DNA of 46,902 nt from CAZAOA01 sp964486765 (lineage in GTDB: Bacteria; Patescibacteriota; UBA1384; XYA2-FULL-43-10), in NCBI GenBank assembly GCA_964486765.1, contig CAZAOA010000006.1, positions 1 to 46,902 on the forward strand, written 5' to 3'. The notes under the pieces were generated by a model, which saw only the letters and a list, made by a program, of their open reading frames with translations, was not told the origin of the DNA and ran no database searches. Numbering within the stretch: position 1 is the first letter of the stretch; the number at the start of each line of letters is the position of its first letter. Positions 1 to 7,494 of the stretch are shown here, piece by piece. The position numbers were made by a program, and so were the translations under genes.

Positions 1-8
1 ATTTTCTT

Positions 9-62
9 GCTACCCTCCCCCTGCCCGAAACGCCTGAGCGTATGCGATGGCGGGCGGGTAGC
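9..62. other. GC-rich stem-loop, possible edge of a structured RNA
   Basis: Positions 9-15 (GCTACCC) pair with 56-62 (GGGTAGC) and 23-27 (GCCCG) with 51-55 (CGGGC), leaving a pyrimidine bulge at 16-22. The stretch is far richer in GC than the surrounding DNA and lies upstream of dnaG. It may be the end of an RNA gene cut by the window edge, on either strand. I could not match it to RNase P, tmRNA or SRP RNA. Positions 100-190 are AT-rich with nothing recognisable apart from the dnaG ribosome binding site. Confidence 0.35.
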
Positions 63-204
63 CAACCTCTCGAAGACTCGCCGGGTACGAAAATCTCATC
101 AGAACTACAAAATATTGTTGATTAAGGTACTATATAGATAGTTTTTCCATAATTTTTATTTTTGCATTTTGAATTATTATTTTGAACGACATCAGGAGTG
201 AACT

Positions 205-1944
205 GTGGACGAAGTTGAGCAAATTAAAGAACGGCTAAATATTGAGGAAGTAATCTCCTCTTATTTAACATTGAAGAAAACAGGCAGTAACTTAAAAGCG
301 CCTTGCCCTTTTCACAATGAAAAAACTCCATCATTTATGGTTTCGCCGGAACGCCAGAGTTTCAAGTGTTTTGGTTGTGGTGAGGGTGGTGATGTTTTTA
401 CATTTATTGAAAAGATGGAGGGAGTTGATTTTTTCAATGCTTTAAACATCTTGGCTGATAGGGCTGGTGTGAAATTGAAACCGAGGGGAGTAAAGTATGG
501 AGATAAAGAGTTCAAGCCAGATCAAAAGACAAAACTTTTTGAGATAAATAACTGGGCTTCGAGGGTTTATCATCAGATACTAACCCGTCATCCGAAGGCG
601 AGCAAGGCCAGAGCATATATAAAAAAAAGGGGACTAACTGATAAGACAATAAAAAAATTCCAGATCGGTTATGCGCCAGATAGTTGGGATTATATAATAA
701 AATTTCTTGAAAAAAAGGGCTATAGTCAGAGTGAAATCTTCAAGGCAGGACTTTTAGTTTCTGGTCAAAAAGGGGGCTACTACGATCGATTTAGAGGTCG
801 GATAATGTTTCCAATCTCAAATGTTATGGGAAATGTGATTGCTTTTACTTCCAGAGTTTTAGTTGATGACGATAAAAGTGCCAAATACCTAAATTCAGCG
901 GACTCTTCGATTTATCATAAAGGAAAAGTGTTGTACGGGCTCAACTTTGCGAAGATGAGTATAAAATCAAACAACTTGGCGGTTTTGGTTGAGGGAAATA
1001 TGGATGTGATAGCTTGCCATCAGGCTGGTTTTGAAAATGTTGTTGCCGCTTCTGGAACTGCAGCGACTGCAGACCAGTTCAAGATTTTATCTCGTTACAG
1101 TAGTGAAATAGCACTAAGTTTCGATTCTGATGAAGCCGGTGAAACTGCTATGAAACGTTCAATTATCTTGGCATTGGAAAATGACATCAACATAAAGATT
1201 GTCGCTCTTCCAGCCGCCTTCAAAGATCCAGATGAGGCCATAAAAGCAGATCCAAAAAATTGGGAAAGGGCAGTTTTGGGTGCAAAGCCTGCCTTGGAGC
1301 ATTGGGTCGATCTTTTAATAAGGAAAAGCCCAGATCTGTCAGTTACAGAAAAAAAGAAAATTGCAAAAGAGGTGCTTCCGATCATTAAAACCACATTTTC
1401 CGAGATTGAAAAAGAACACTACATTCACTATCTTGCTGGGAAACTCTCGATCTCTGAAAACTCCATAAAAGATACTATAAAAAAGACGAAAACCCCGCAT
1501 AGACAACAGCCTGGCAAAGCTAATTCAAATGACAAAGAAAAGAAATCAGATACAAAACTTACCAATATCGAAAGGGTAGTTGGGATGATTTGGAATGATC
1601 AAGAGCTTATTAAATTGGTTAAGTCTGATCTAATAGCAGATAGTGAAAAAGAATATATAAAAAAGATTCTTAAGCAGATAAATTTAGGCAGTATCATAAA
1701 AAGTGAATTTTCACCTGAAGAGAAAAGCGATCTCGATCAGATTTCGATTGTGGCTATGAAGGATTTTGATAGTAATAAAGAGAATTTGAAAGAAGAGCTA
1801 CTCTATCTTGTAAAAAGAATTGAGGGTGATAGCAGAGAAGATATTAGAATAGATTTTGCTCGTAAAATTGCAGAAGCTGAAAAATCTGGTGATCAAAAAA
1901 AGTTGAAAAAACTGGTTGAAGAATTTCAGGCATTGATAAAATAG
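205..1944 (+). CDS. dnaG: DNA primase DnaG
   Basis: Synthesises the RNA primers used by the replisome. The 579-residue protein has the family order: an N-terminal CHC2-type zinc finger (CPFH near residue 33 and CFGC near 55), the primase core, then a Toprim domain near residues 258-345 with the EGNMD motif and the metal-binding DSDEAG segment. The C-terminal third is helical and lysine/glutamate rich, where the helicase-binding domain is expected. The start is GTG at 205, six bases after AGGAG. Length is normal for the family. It lies just upstream of rpoD, the classic macromolecular-synthesis pairing, but the 138-bp gap with its own repeats suggests rpoD also has its own promoter. Confidence 0.97.
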   Translation: MDEVEQIKERLNIEEVISSYLTLKKTGSNLKAPCPFHNEKTPSFMVSPERQSFKCFGCGEGGDVFTFIEKMEGVDFFNALNILADRAGVKLKPRGVKYGDKEFKPDQKTKLFEINNWASRVYHQILTRHPKASKARAYIKKRGLTDKTIKKFQIGYAPDSWDYIIKFLEKKGYSQSEIFKAGLLVSGQKGGYYDRFRGRIMFPISNVMGNVIAFTSRVLVDDDKSAKYLNSADSSIYHKGKVLYGLNFAKMSIKSNNLAVLVEGNMDVIACHQAGFENVVAASGTAATADQFKILSRYSSEIALSFDSDEAGETAMKRSIILALENDINIKIVALPAAFKDPDEAIKADPKNWERAVLGAKPALEHWVDLLIRKSPDLSVTEKKKIAKEVLPIIKTTFSEIEKEHYIHYLAGKLSISENSIKDTIKKTKTPHRQQPGKANSNDKEKKSDTKLTNIERVVGMIWNDQELIKLVKSDLIADSEKEYIKKILKQINLGSIIKSEFSPEEKSDLDQISIVAMKDFDSNKENLKEELLYLVKRIEGDSREDIRIDFARKIAEAEKSGDQKKLKKLVEEFQALIK

Positions 1945-2063
1945 CTAAAATTTGATATCATTTACACATTGGAAAGTATAATCCGAATCTACAAATCATA
2001 TCCGAATCTACAAATTATTAGAACTATTCAATACTAGATCCGTGTTAATCCGCGTAAAGGATC

Positions 2064-2083
2064 CCTGCCTGCCGGCAGGCAGG
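2064..2083. repeat. 20-bp perfect GC palindrome (REP-like)
   Basis: CCTGCCTGCC followed by GGCAGGCAGG, a perfect palindrome in an AT-rich spacer. A degenerate relative occurs at 11959-11978 and a shorter GCCC/GGGC hairpin at 17531-17542. The copies are intergenic and unrelated in neighbours, as expected of a dispersed palindromic repeat. The 5' part of the same spacer (1983-2060) carries a doubled motif, ccgaatctacaaat, and no gene. Confidence 0.7.
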
Positions 2084-2109
2084 TGTGTTCGAATATCAAC
2101 TACAATATT

Positions 2110-3222
2110 ATGGCAAAGAAAGTAATTCAGCTTATAAAAGAAGAACCACTGCCCTTTTCAGATGAGATAAATGCTCTTATGATGAAGGGGCGATCTCATG
2201 GGTTTATATCTTCAAGAGAATTTTTACAGGTAATGCCAGAGATAGAAAACAACATCAAAGAACTTGATGAAGTTTTTGACTATATGTTTTCTAAGGGTGT
2301 TGAGATGAAGGATAGTTCAGAAGAGGGGATCTTGTCTCAAGTTGTTGGAGACTCAGATCGTAAAAAGATGCTTTCTGAAGAAGCGATAGCGGGAATAGAT
2401 GACGATTCAGTTCGAATGTATCTTCGAGAGATCGGACGAATTCCACTATTGAAAACTGAAGAAGAAGTTCGACTTGCGAAACGAGTAGAGAAGGGCGATT
2501 TGGTTGCTAAAAAACAGTTAGCAGAAGCAAATTTACGTCTTGTAGTTTCAATCGCTAAAAAATATATAGGGCGAGGACTTGGGCTACTTGATCTAATCCA
2601 AGAAGGCAACACCGGTCTTATGCGTGCTGTTGAAAAGTTTGACTATAAGAAAGGTTATAAATTCTCAACATATGCTACTTGGTGGATAAGACAAGCGATA
2701 ACACGTGCGATTGCTGATCAAGCACGAACTATTCGAATTCCGGTTCATATGATTGAAACTATAAATAAACTTATTCGAGTTCAACGTTCGTTAGTGCAGG
2801 ATTTGGGACGAGAGCCAACCCCTGAAGAGATTGCCCAAGAGATGGGGCTAGATGTAGAAAAAGTTGAGCACATAATGAAAATCTCGCAAGAAACTGTTTC
2901 TTTGGAGGCTCCGGTAGGAGAAGAGGAGGATTCGAAGCTCGGAGACTTTATAGAAGATGACAAAAATCTCTCTCCTGAAGACAATGCAGTTTATCAACTT
3001 CTGAAAAATCATATAGATAAATTTTTGGATGAGCTAAGTCCACGAGAGCAAAAGATATTACGGATGCGTTTTGGCTTAGAGGGTGGGCGATCCCACACTT
3101 TAGAAGAAGTTGGCCAAGAGTTTGGAGTTACAAGAGAGCGGATTCGACAGATTGAGGCAAAGGCACTTCAAAAACTTAAAAAGCATGAGAGAAGTGAAAA
3201 TTTGAAAGACTACTTAAAATAG
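2110..3222 (+). CDS. rpoD: RNA polymerase primary sigma factor (RpoD/SigA)
   Basis: Directs RNA polymerase to housekeeping promoters. From ATG 2110 the product is 370 residues: a short region 1.1, region 1.2 beginning DDSVRMYLREIG, the region 2 core with GLLDLIQEGN and the -10-recognition segment FSTYATWWIRQAI, region 3, and region 4 with the helix-turn-helix VTRERIRQIEAKALQKLK. An in-frame GTG at 2083 would add nine residues but lies in the GC palindrome, so ATG 2110 is preferred. Neither start has a good Shine-Dalgarno. A possible promoter is TTGATA (1952) with TATAAT (1977), spacing 19. It is a compact sigma-70, as in reduced genomes, and fits the TATAAT-type promoters seen throughout the window. 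Confidence 0.96.
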   Translation: MAKKVIQLIKEEPLPFSDEINALMMKGRSHGFISSREFLQVMPEIENNIKELDEVFDYMFSKGVEMKDSSEEGILSQVVGDSDRKKMLSEEAIAGIDDDSVRMYLREIGRIPLLKTEEEVRLAKRVEKGDLVAKKQLAEANLRLVVSIAKKYIGRGLGLLDLIQEGNTGLMRAVEKFDYKKGYKFSTYATWWIRQAITRAIADQARTIRIPVHMIETINKLIRVQRSLVQDLGREPTPEEIAQEMGLDVEKVEHIMKISQETVSLEAPVGEEEDSKLGDFIEDDKNLSPEDNAVYQLLKNHIDKFLDELSPREQKILRMRFGLEGGRSHTLEEVGQEFGVTRERIRQIEAKALQKLKKHERSENLKDYLK

Positions 3223-3337
3223 AATACAAGCCCTTCGCTAAAATACAAATAACTTCCCAAAAATACAAATATAGAATCAATCACTGTTTATATGTAGAGA
3301 ATATTGGGATAGAAATATTACGTAACGATATGTCAAA

Positions 3338-3368
3338 CGAAAAATCGCCCAAGAGGCGATTTTTCGAA
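3338..3368. terminator. Bidirectional intrinsic terminator
   Basis: CGAAAAATCGCC, a short loop, then GGCGATTTTTCG. The A-run and T-run on either side of the stem let it end both rpoD transcription (plus) and the convergent FN3 gene (minus). The preceding 110 bases are AT-rich filler with the recurrent motif aaaatacaaat. Confidence 0.85.
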
Positions 3369-3386
3369 TATTTAAGAATATTAATT

Positions 3387-4766
3387 TTACAATTTATTCT
3401 TTGCCCTTCTTTTCGCAATCAGCCAAACAAACAGAATAGTGAGAAGGGTTGCGATTGTGGTCAATGCGGTAGTAGCATAGCTGGTGTTAAAGAAACTGTT
3501 GTCGCTCCAATATAGAGTGTTTTGAAATACCGATGATTTGGCCGAAAGTGCGTCTGTATCATCCTTAGCTTGAACCGATATCTTATAAATCTCTCCAGCA
3601 TCAAGCCCTGTAATCTTATAAGATGTTTTATCCTTTTCAATATCAAATGGAGAAATCTTAGAACCAGAAGCAATCTGGGCTGTAACTACATATCCTGTTA
3701 GATTTTCTTCTTCGTTTGCATCCCAAGTAACCATCATTGAATTTTGCGTGTGGTCTATGACTTTTACATTTTTAACTTTAGAGGGACCGATCCCAGCAGG
3801 GGTCGTAATCGCAACTATGTTTGAGCTAGCCGATTGCAATGTGGATTGAAAAGCTCGAACGACATAATAGTATGTTGTAGAAGATCCGACAGAATCGTCT
3901 AAAAACTCAACTATGTTTGCATCTGTTTGTCCAATTTTTGTATAGCCAGAACTTCTCTTTAGTGATCGAAAAACCTTGTAGCCATCAATGTCAACAGTAG
4001 TTGAAGATGTCCAGCTAAGTAAAACCCCTCTGGTCTCTTTTTTTTCATCAGTGACAAACTTTGCGGTAAGTGAAGTTGGTTTTGTGACCAATTCAGAAGT
4101 GTCTCCAAGTGCTTCATCTGAAACATTTGCGGACGTAATGGAACTTGTGTCTGGGGTTGTACCTTCAGTAACCGGATCATCATCACCGCCTGGATCGGTC
4201 GGAGGCGGGTCGTCATCGTAGCCGTAAGTCTTAAAGCCCTGGTCAGTTTGGATGAATGAAGTTGGACTACTTGGGAAGCTATGGATCATGTATCCGTAGT
4301 TGTAGTAACCGGTGTTCCTTCCATACCATCGAAGATTTGTGTTGTTCCCAGCATCTAGACAAATCCAGTGGGGATCATTTGCAGTAATTGCAGTGTCTGT
4401 TCCATCAGAATCGCTCATTCTTTCAAATCCTTCAGCAGCTGGACCTCTAGTTGTAAATGTTTCCAACACATCTCCCGGAAGGCTACCTGAGTTGGTTCTT
4501 AGTGTAGCTGTAACTGCACTTCCATTGCCATCGGATAGGTAAACATCCATATAGCTTGCGAAGTTATCTTTTGTTGGTGTTATCATCTGACAAACTTGAC
4601 CAAAGTTTTTAACCAATACATAGACATTCCAAGTATCGGGTGAGAATTCGTACGATTGATCAAGTTCTGGAGTTGCTGCAGAAGTTGGCTGAATTGATAA
4701 AAAAAGCATCCCAAAAATAATGGATGCGATAGAAGTAACGACAAGACCAACAAACCTTTTTTTCAT
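3387..4766 (-). CDS. Secreted, C-terminally anchored fibronectin type III protein
   Basis: A predicted surface protein of 459 residues. It opens with a signal peptide (MKKRFVG, a long hydrophobic stretch, then TSAA), followed by a beta-rich N-terminal region with paired cysteines (CQM and CLDAG). A Pro/Asp/Gly-rich linker near residues 190-215 leads to two fibronectin type III domains, about 230-320 and 330-420, each with the WxSS/WDAN and YYYVVRA/YKISVQAKD strands typical of the fold. It ends in a transmembrane helix and the basic tail KRRAKNKL. This looks like a C-terminal membrane anchor with the FN3 domains outside, suited to adhesion. A GAGGGG Shine-Dalgarno precedes the ATG. The N-terminal ligand-binding role is unknown. 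Confidence 0.85.
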   Translation of the reverse strand: MKKRFVGLVVTSIASIIFGMLFLSIQPTSAATPELDQSYEFSPDTWNVYVLVKNFGQVCQMITPTKDNFASYMDVYLSDGNGSAVTATLRTNSGSLPGDVLETFTTRGPAAEGFERMSDSDGTDTAITANDPHWICLDAGNNTNLRWYGRNTGYYNYGYMIHSFPSSPTSFIQTDQGFKTYGYDDDPPPTDPGGDDDPVTEGTTPDTSSITSANVSDEALGDTSELVTKPTSLTAKFVTDEKKETRGVLLSWTSSTTVDIDGYKVFRSLKRSSGYTKIGQTDANIVEFLDDSVGSSTTYYYVVRAFQSTLQSASSNIVAITTPAGIGPSKVKNVKVIDHTQNSMMVTWDANEEENLTGYVVTAQIASGSKISPFDIEKDKTSYKITGLDAGEIYKISVQAKDDTDALSAKSSVFQNTLYWSDNSFFNTSYATTALTTIATLLTILFVWLIAKRRAKNKL

Positions 4767-4888
4767 AATATGCCCCTCATAAATTATTACAAATTTGTGA
4801 TATCAATATTATACCAACAATAATCTATTATAACAATATATATATCAAAAACCACCAGCCTGTTATAGCTTGGTGGCGATCTATTGAT

Positions 4889-4928
4889 ATGGTGTCAAAT
4901 AACCGCGGTCACGGGTAAATTACACCAT
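4889..4928. promoter_or_regulatory. Palindromic operator candidate, upstream copy
   Basis: Outer arms ATGGTGT (4889-4895) and ACACCAT (4922-4928) enclose an imperfect inverted core ACCGCGGTCACGGGT. The copy at 5543-5577 has the same spacing between the GTGT and ACAC arms. It ends 7 bp before the TATAAT of the PaaX-like gene and so covers the -35 region, which suggests autorepression. Confidence 0.6.
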
Positions 4929-4935
4929 ATTTTGA

Positions 4936-4941
4936 TATAAT
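4936..4941 (+). promoter_or_regulatory. -10 box of the PaaX-like gene, probable leaderless start
   Basis: TATAAT lies exactly six bases before the ATG at 4948 and there is no Shine-Dalgarno. With a normal -10 geometry, transcription would begin at the A of the start codon. The 6.8-kb phosphoesterase and the 18.65-kb gene have the same arrangement. Confidence 0.6.
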
Positions 4942-4947
4942 ATAACT

Positions 4948-5532
4948 ATGAAAAAATCCACAAAAGAGATGTTGAAGCTGTCTGCAAAAGAGGTATTTTT
5001 AAGCATTGTTGATTTAACTGCAGAAGTGGCAGGGATGAATTATTATTACAGAAAAGGCGTAGAAGAGTATCTGTTAAAGAGGGAATTCGAGAAAAAAGAG
5101 ATAGCTGAAAGGTTTAAGTATCTTAGAAGGGCAGGATATATTGAAACATTTATGGATGAGAATAATAGATGTGTAGAGATTACGCCAAAAGGGAAAGAAT
5201 ACTTAAAGAAAATCAACTATACTGAGCTAAAGATAACTCGATCCGAGAAATGGGACAAAAAGTGGAGAGTTGTAATATTTGATATTCCAGAAGATCATAA
5301 AGATCGAAGAGATATGTTTAGGGAAAAGCTTTTAAATCTGGGTTTTGAACTGATTCAAAAAAGTGTTTATGTTTATCCATTTGAATGTACAAATGAAATA
5401 GCTTTTCTAAAAGAATGTACACTTACGACAAATAATGTAATTATTATGATATCGGATATCATCGAGGGCGAAGAAAAGATATTGAATAGATTTATGAAAA
5501 AAGGTGTGCTAAATATCAAGGATCTTGAGTGA
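4948..5532 (+). CDS. PaaX-family-like transcriptional regulator (winged helix plus Cas2-like fold)
   Basis: A 194-residue protein with two parts. Residues 1-90 are helical and look like a winged helix-turn-helix (KKEIAERFKYLRRAGYIE, then TPKGKEYL). Residues 105-190 begin with WRVVIFDIPEDHKDRRDMFR and continue to SVYVYPFEC, the ferredoxin-like domain shared by PaaX regulators and Cas2 nucleases. Such proteins are often annotated as Cas2 in CPR genomes, but no CRISPR array or other cas gene is present here. The N-terminal DNA-binding half argues for a regulator. It sits between two copies of the same palindrome, the likely operator. The start has no Shine-Dalgarno and probably gives a leaderless mRNA. 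It ends in TGA. The ligand is unknown. Confidence 0.8.
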   Translation: MKKSTKEMLKLSAKEVFLSIVDLTAEVAGMNYYYRKGVEEYLLKREFEKKEIAERFKYLRRAGYIETFMDENNRCVEITPKGKEYLKKINYTELKITRSEKWDKKWRVVIFDIPEDHKDRRDMFREKLLNLGFELIQKSVYVYPFECTNEIAFLKECTLTTNNVIIMISDIIEGEEKILNRFMKKGVLNIKDLE

Positions 5533-5542
5533 TATATAGAAA

Positions 5543-5577
5543 GTGTCAAATATCCGCGGTCGCGGATATAGTACACC
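5543..5577. promoter_or_regulatory. Palindromic operator candidate, downstream copy
   Basis: ATATCCGCG (5550-5558) and CGCGGATAT (5561-5569) form a perfect inverted repeat, and GTGT (5543-5546) and ACAC (5573-5576) are placed symmetrically outside it. It repeats the element at 4889-4928. It begins 11 bp after the regulator's stop and lies about 25 bp upstream of the tRNA-Asn -35 box. Confidence 0.6.
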
Positions 5578-5602
5578 ACAATATCTAATGGTGTGTTTTG
5601 AG

Positions 5603-5631
5603 TTTACATTAGAGGTAATTTTTGGTATTAT
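5603..5631 (+). promoter_or_regulatory. Promoter of tRNA-Asn
   Basis: TTTACA (5603-5608), a 17-bp spacer, then TATTAT (5626-5631), placed about 10 bp before the tRNA 5' end. This is a good sigma-70 match. Confidence 0.7.
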
Positions 5632-5641
5632 CTTTTTGTAT

Positions 5642-5716
5642 TCCGGAGTAGCTCAATGGCAGAGCAGGACGCTGTTAACGTCAAGGTTGTCGGTTCGAAT
5701 CCGACCTCCGGAGCCA
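5642..5716 (+). tRNA. tRNA-Asn (anticodon GTT), CCA encoded
   Basis: A full cloverleaf is visible. The acceptor stem is TCCGGAG with CTCCGGA, the D stem is GCTC/GAGC, and the anticodon loop CTGTTAA carries GTT. The T arm is GTCGGTTCGAATCCGAC. G73 and CCA follow in the DNA. It decodes AAC/AAU. It has its own promoter and terminator and is the only tRNA I could find in the window. Confidence 0.96.
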
Positions 5717-5727
5717 AACTTAAAATT

Positions 5728-5752
5728 ACTAGCATTAGGCTAGTTATTTTTA
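5728..5752 (+). terminator. Terminator of tRNA-Asn
   Basis: ACTAGC, a five-base loop, GCTAGT, then a T-rich tail, 12 bp after the encoded CCA. Confidence 0.65.
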
Positions 5753-5800
5753 TTTACCTAAATATTGATTGAACTAATGTCTAATTGAGTCGTAGTTTTG

Positions 5801-6799
5801 TTATCTCTCAAGTATCGTTGTCGTATCGATCAGGGTATTTGCATTATTGTAAGCCCTTAGGACTGCACTATTCGAGTAAACTGACATTAGAAAGTGACCA
5901 AGTGAAGTCTGACCTGAAGCTACAAAGTAATCCACACCATTTACTTCTGTTTTTTGATAAACATGTTCGTGGCCGGAGATGACGAAATCAACTCCATAAG
6001 AAATAAATAACGGAACCATTGCACTAAGCATTCCTTTCGTGTCTCCACCAACACCATAAATAGGGTAATGGAAAATTACTCCTGTTATTCGAGATTGCGA
6101 GGCTTCACTTTGAAGATCACTTAAAAGCCAATTGTATTGAGCCGATCCGCTTGCAACAGATGTTGCATAATTATCCAAAATCACCATATGAAGATTGCCA
6201 GAATTCACGGAATAGTAGTGCTCGTTGCCGGGGAATGTGAAATTGTCAAAGTAAACTGATGAGTTTCGCTCATTGTTGCCTTGAGCAGCATAAAAAGATT
6301 TTGTCGATAGCATTGTGGCGGCAACAGCATTGAACCTATCTTTGCTCGCAACTGTTCCATCTTCTAGAAGATCACCAGCATGAAAGATCGGATTTGCACC
6401 AGAGCTTAAGATATTGTTAACCACTATTTGGTGAATAGCATCTTCTCCGTCGGTATCTGATTGGGAATCTCCGTAAAATGCTACATAAGCGGATGCAGAT
6501 TCAGATTCTGGAGTTGAATCAGATGAGCTACCATCGGATGATTCAGATGATGACTCGGATGATGATGAAGAAGAACCAGAAGTTTTATTTGAGCTTTTGG
6601 ACGATTTTAAATTCTCTATCTCTTTTTGAACTTCTTCTGTGGGGTCATTGCTATCATAGAATGCGATATCAATTTCTGATTTTTTGGAAATATCGAAATT
6701 TGAATACCTAAAATAAGCAAAAACACCTCCGCTCATGACTAGAATAATAATGACAATTAAAAATAGATTTTTTCGGATGAAAGATACCAGATTGTTCAT
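5801..6799 (-). CDS. Membrane-anchored metallophosphoesterase with altered catalytic motif
   Basis: A calcineurin-like phosphoesterase displayed outside the membrane. From ATG 6799 the protein has 332 residues: a transmembrane helix at about 9-30 (NLFLIVIIILVMSGGVFAYF), a Ser-rich linker at about 75-105, then the phosphoesterase domain. The metal-ligand motifs are FYGDSQSD, GDLLEDG, GNNERN, FHYPIYG and SGHEHVYQ. The usual GNH(D/E) is GNNE, so the general-acid histidine is replaced by asparagine. The homologue at 11059-11940 keeps GNHE. The longer in-frame extension to 6985 would overlap the divergent gene and is low-complexity, so I reject it. TATAAT on the minus strand (6806-6811) lies six bases from the ATG, with no Shine-Dalgarno. 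Confidence 0.82.
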   Translation of the reverse strand: MNNLVSFIRKNLFLIVIIILVMSGGVFAYFRYSNFDISKKSEIDIAFYDSNDPTEEVQKEIENLKSSKSSNKTSGSSSSSSESSSESSDGSSSDSTPESESASAYVAFYGDSQSDTDGEDAIHQIVVNNILSSGANPIFHAGDLLEDGTVASKDRFNAVAATMLSTKSFYAAQGNNERNSSVYFDNFTFPGNEHYYSVNSGNLHMVILDNYATSVASGSAQYNWLLSDLQSEASQSRITGVIFHYPIYGVGGDTKGMLSAMVPLFISYGVDFVISGHEHVYQKTEVNGVDYFVASGQTSLGHFLMSVYSNSAVLRAYNNANTLIDTTTILER

Positions 6800-6875
6800 A
6801 TTACTATTATAGTCGTATTGGAAGAATAAATCATTATATGGTAAAATATAGCCAATAAATTGATTAGGAGGGACT

Positions 6876-7418
6876 ATGGCAGATTCTAATGATACGCCGT
6901 CAGCACCAGCACCAGCACCAGCACCAGAGAAAAAATCTTCTGGTGGTGGAACTTGCATTACGATCGCTATCACTGCACTCATCACATTTGTTCTAACGGC
7001 AGCGGCAGTTGGCGGAGGAGTTTATCTTTGGCAAAAGGCGGTTTGTGTAGTTGAAAAAGACGATTTATCTAGTGCAATATCCACAACTAACGTCGCTAAC
7101 AATTCATCGACTACAACCGATGATAGTGCTTCCACATCATATGATATGACAGTTGAAGGAACTTCTCCTACAGATAACACGGAGAATTTTATCGTCTTAA
7201 CTCTTGGTACTGTTCCTGGTGCAACTTTAGACTATGATACCGCGAAGACCTACTTGTCAGCATCAGAGAGAGCAAAATTTACTGATGATTCTTACATCCC
7301 ACTATTTTATGGAATCCAGGAAGGTCCAGATACATATGAGATGAAAACTCAGACCATAAACGGCAACGACGCAACGGTTAAAGTAGATGTACTTTATGGC
7401 GAGATGATGGAAGCCTGA
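6876..7418 (+). CDS. Single-span exported protein of unknown function (3' end probably damaged by the gap)
   Basis: A 180-residue product with a Pro/Ala-repeat N-terminus (SAPAPAPAPEKK), a GGG-flanked transmembrane helix at about 27-55, a Ser/Thr/Asp-rich linker and a small extracellular domain (about 100-180). AGGAGGGA precedes the ATG. The stop TGA (7416-7418) is 55 bp before the assembly gap. After it, a different frame still reads like protein (KAAWGEDDAMFH), so the true C-terminus may be longer and shifted by an assembly error. It is the first of a run of similar membrane-tethered proteins. No family was recognised. Confidence 0.65.
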   Translation: MADSNDTPSAPAPAPAPEKKSSGGGTCITIAITALITFVLTAAAVGGGVYLWQKAVCVVEKDDLSSAISTTNVANNSSTTTDDSASTSYDMTVEGTSPTDNTENFIVLTLGTVPGATLDYDTAKTYLSASERAKFTDDSYIPLFYGIQEGPDTYEMKTQTINGNDATVKVDVLYGEMMEA

Positions 7419-7473
7419 GATCTTTCTCTTATAAGGCCGCTTGGGGCGAGGATGATGCAATGTTTCATAGATA

Positions 7474-7483
7474 NNNNNNNNNN
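7474..7483. other. Assembly gap (10 N)
   Basis: A run of ten N, the usual placeholder for a scaffold join of unknown length. It falls between two genes whose facing ends look incomplete (the 3' end of 6876-7418 and the upstream region of 7495-8496). Confidence 0.98.
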
Positions 7484-7494
7484 TGGTTTCAGAA

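Noticed and set aside
3330..3515. Plus-strand ORF over the terminator and 3' end of the FN3 gene
   Set aside because: It crosses the bidirectional terminator and is antisense to a well-supported gene.
4948..5532. Cas2 and a possible CRISPR locus
   Set aside because: The Cas2-like fold is fused to a winged helix, no direct-repeat array exists nearby, and no other cas gene is present. The two flanking palindromes are not a CRISPR array.
6800..6985. N-terminal extension of the phosphoesterase upstream of ATG 6799
   Set aside because: The extension is antisense to the Ala/Pro repeat of the divergent gene, would put a hydrophilic tail before the anchor, and lies upstream of the TATAAT.
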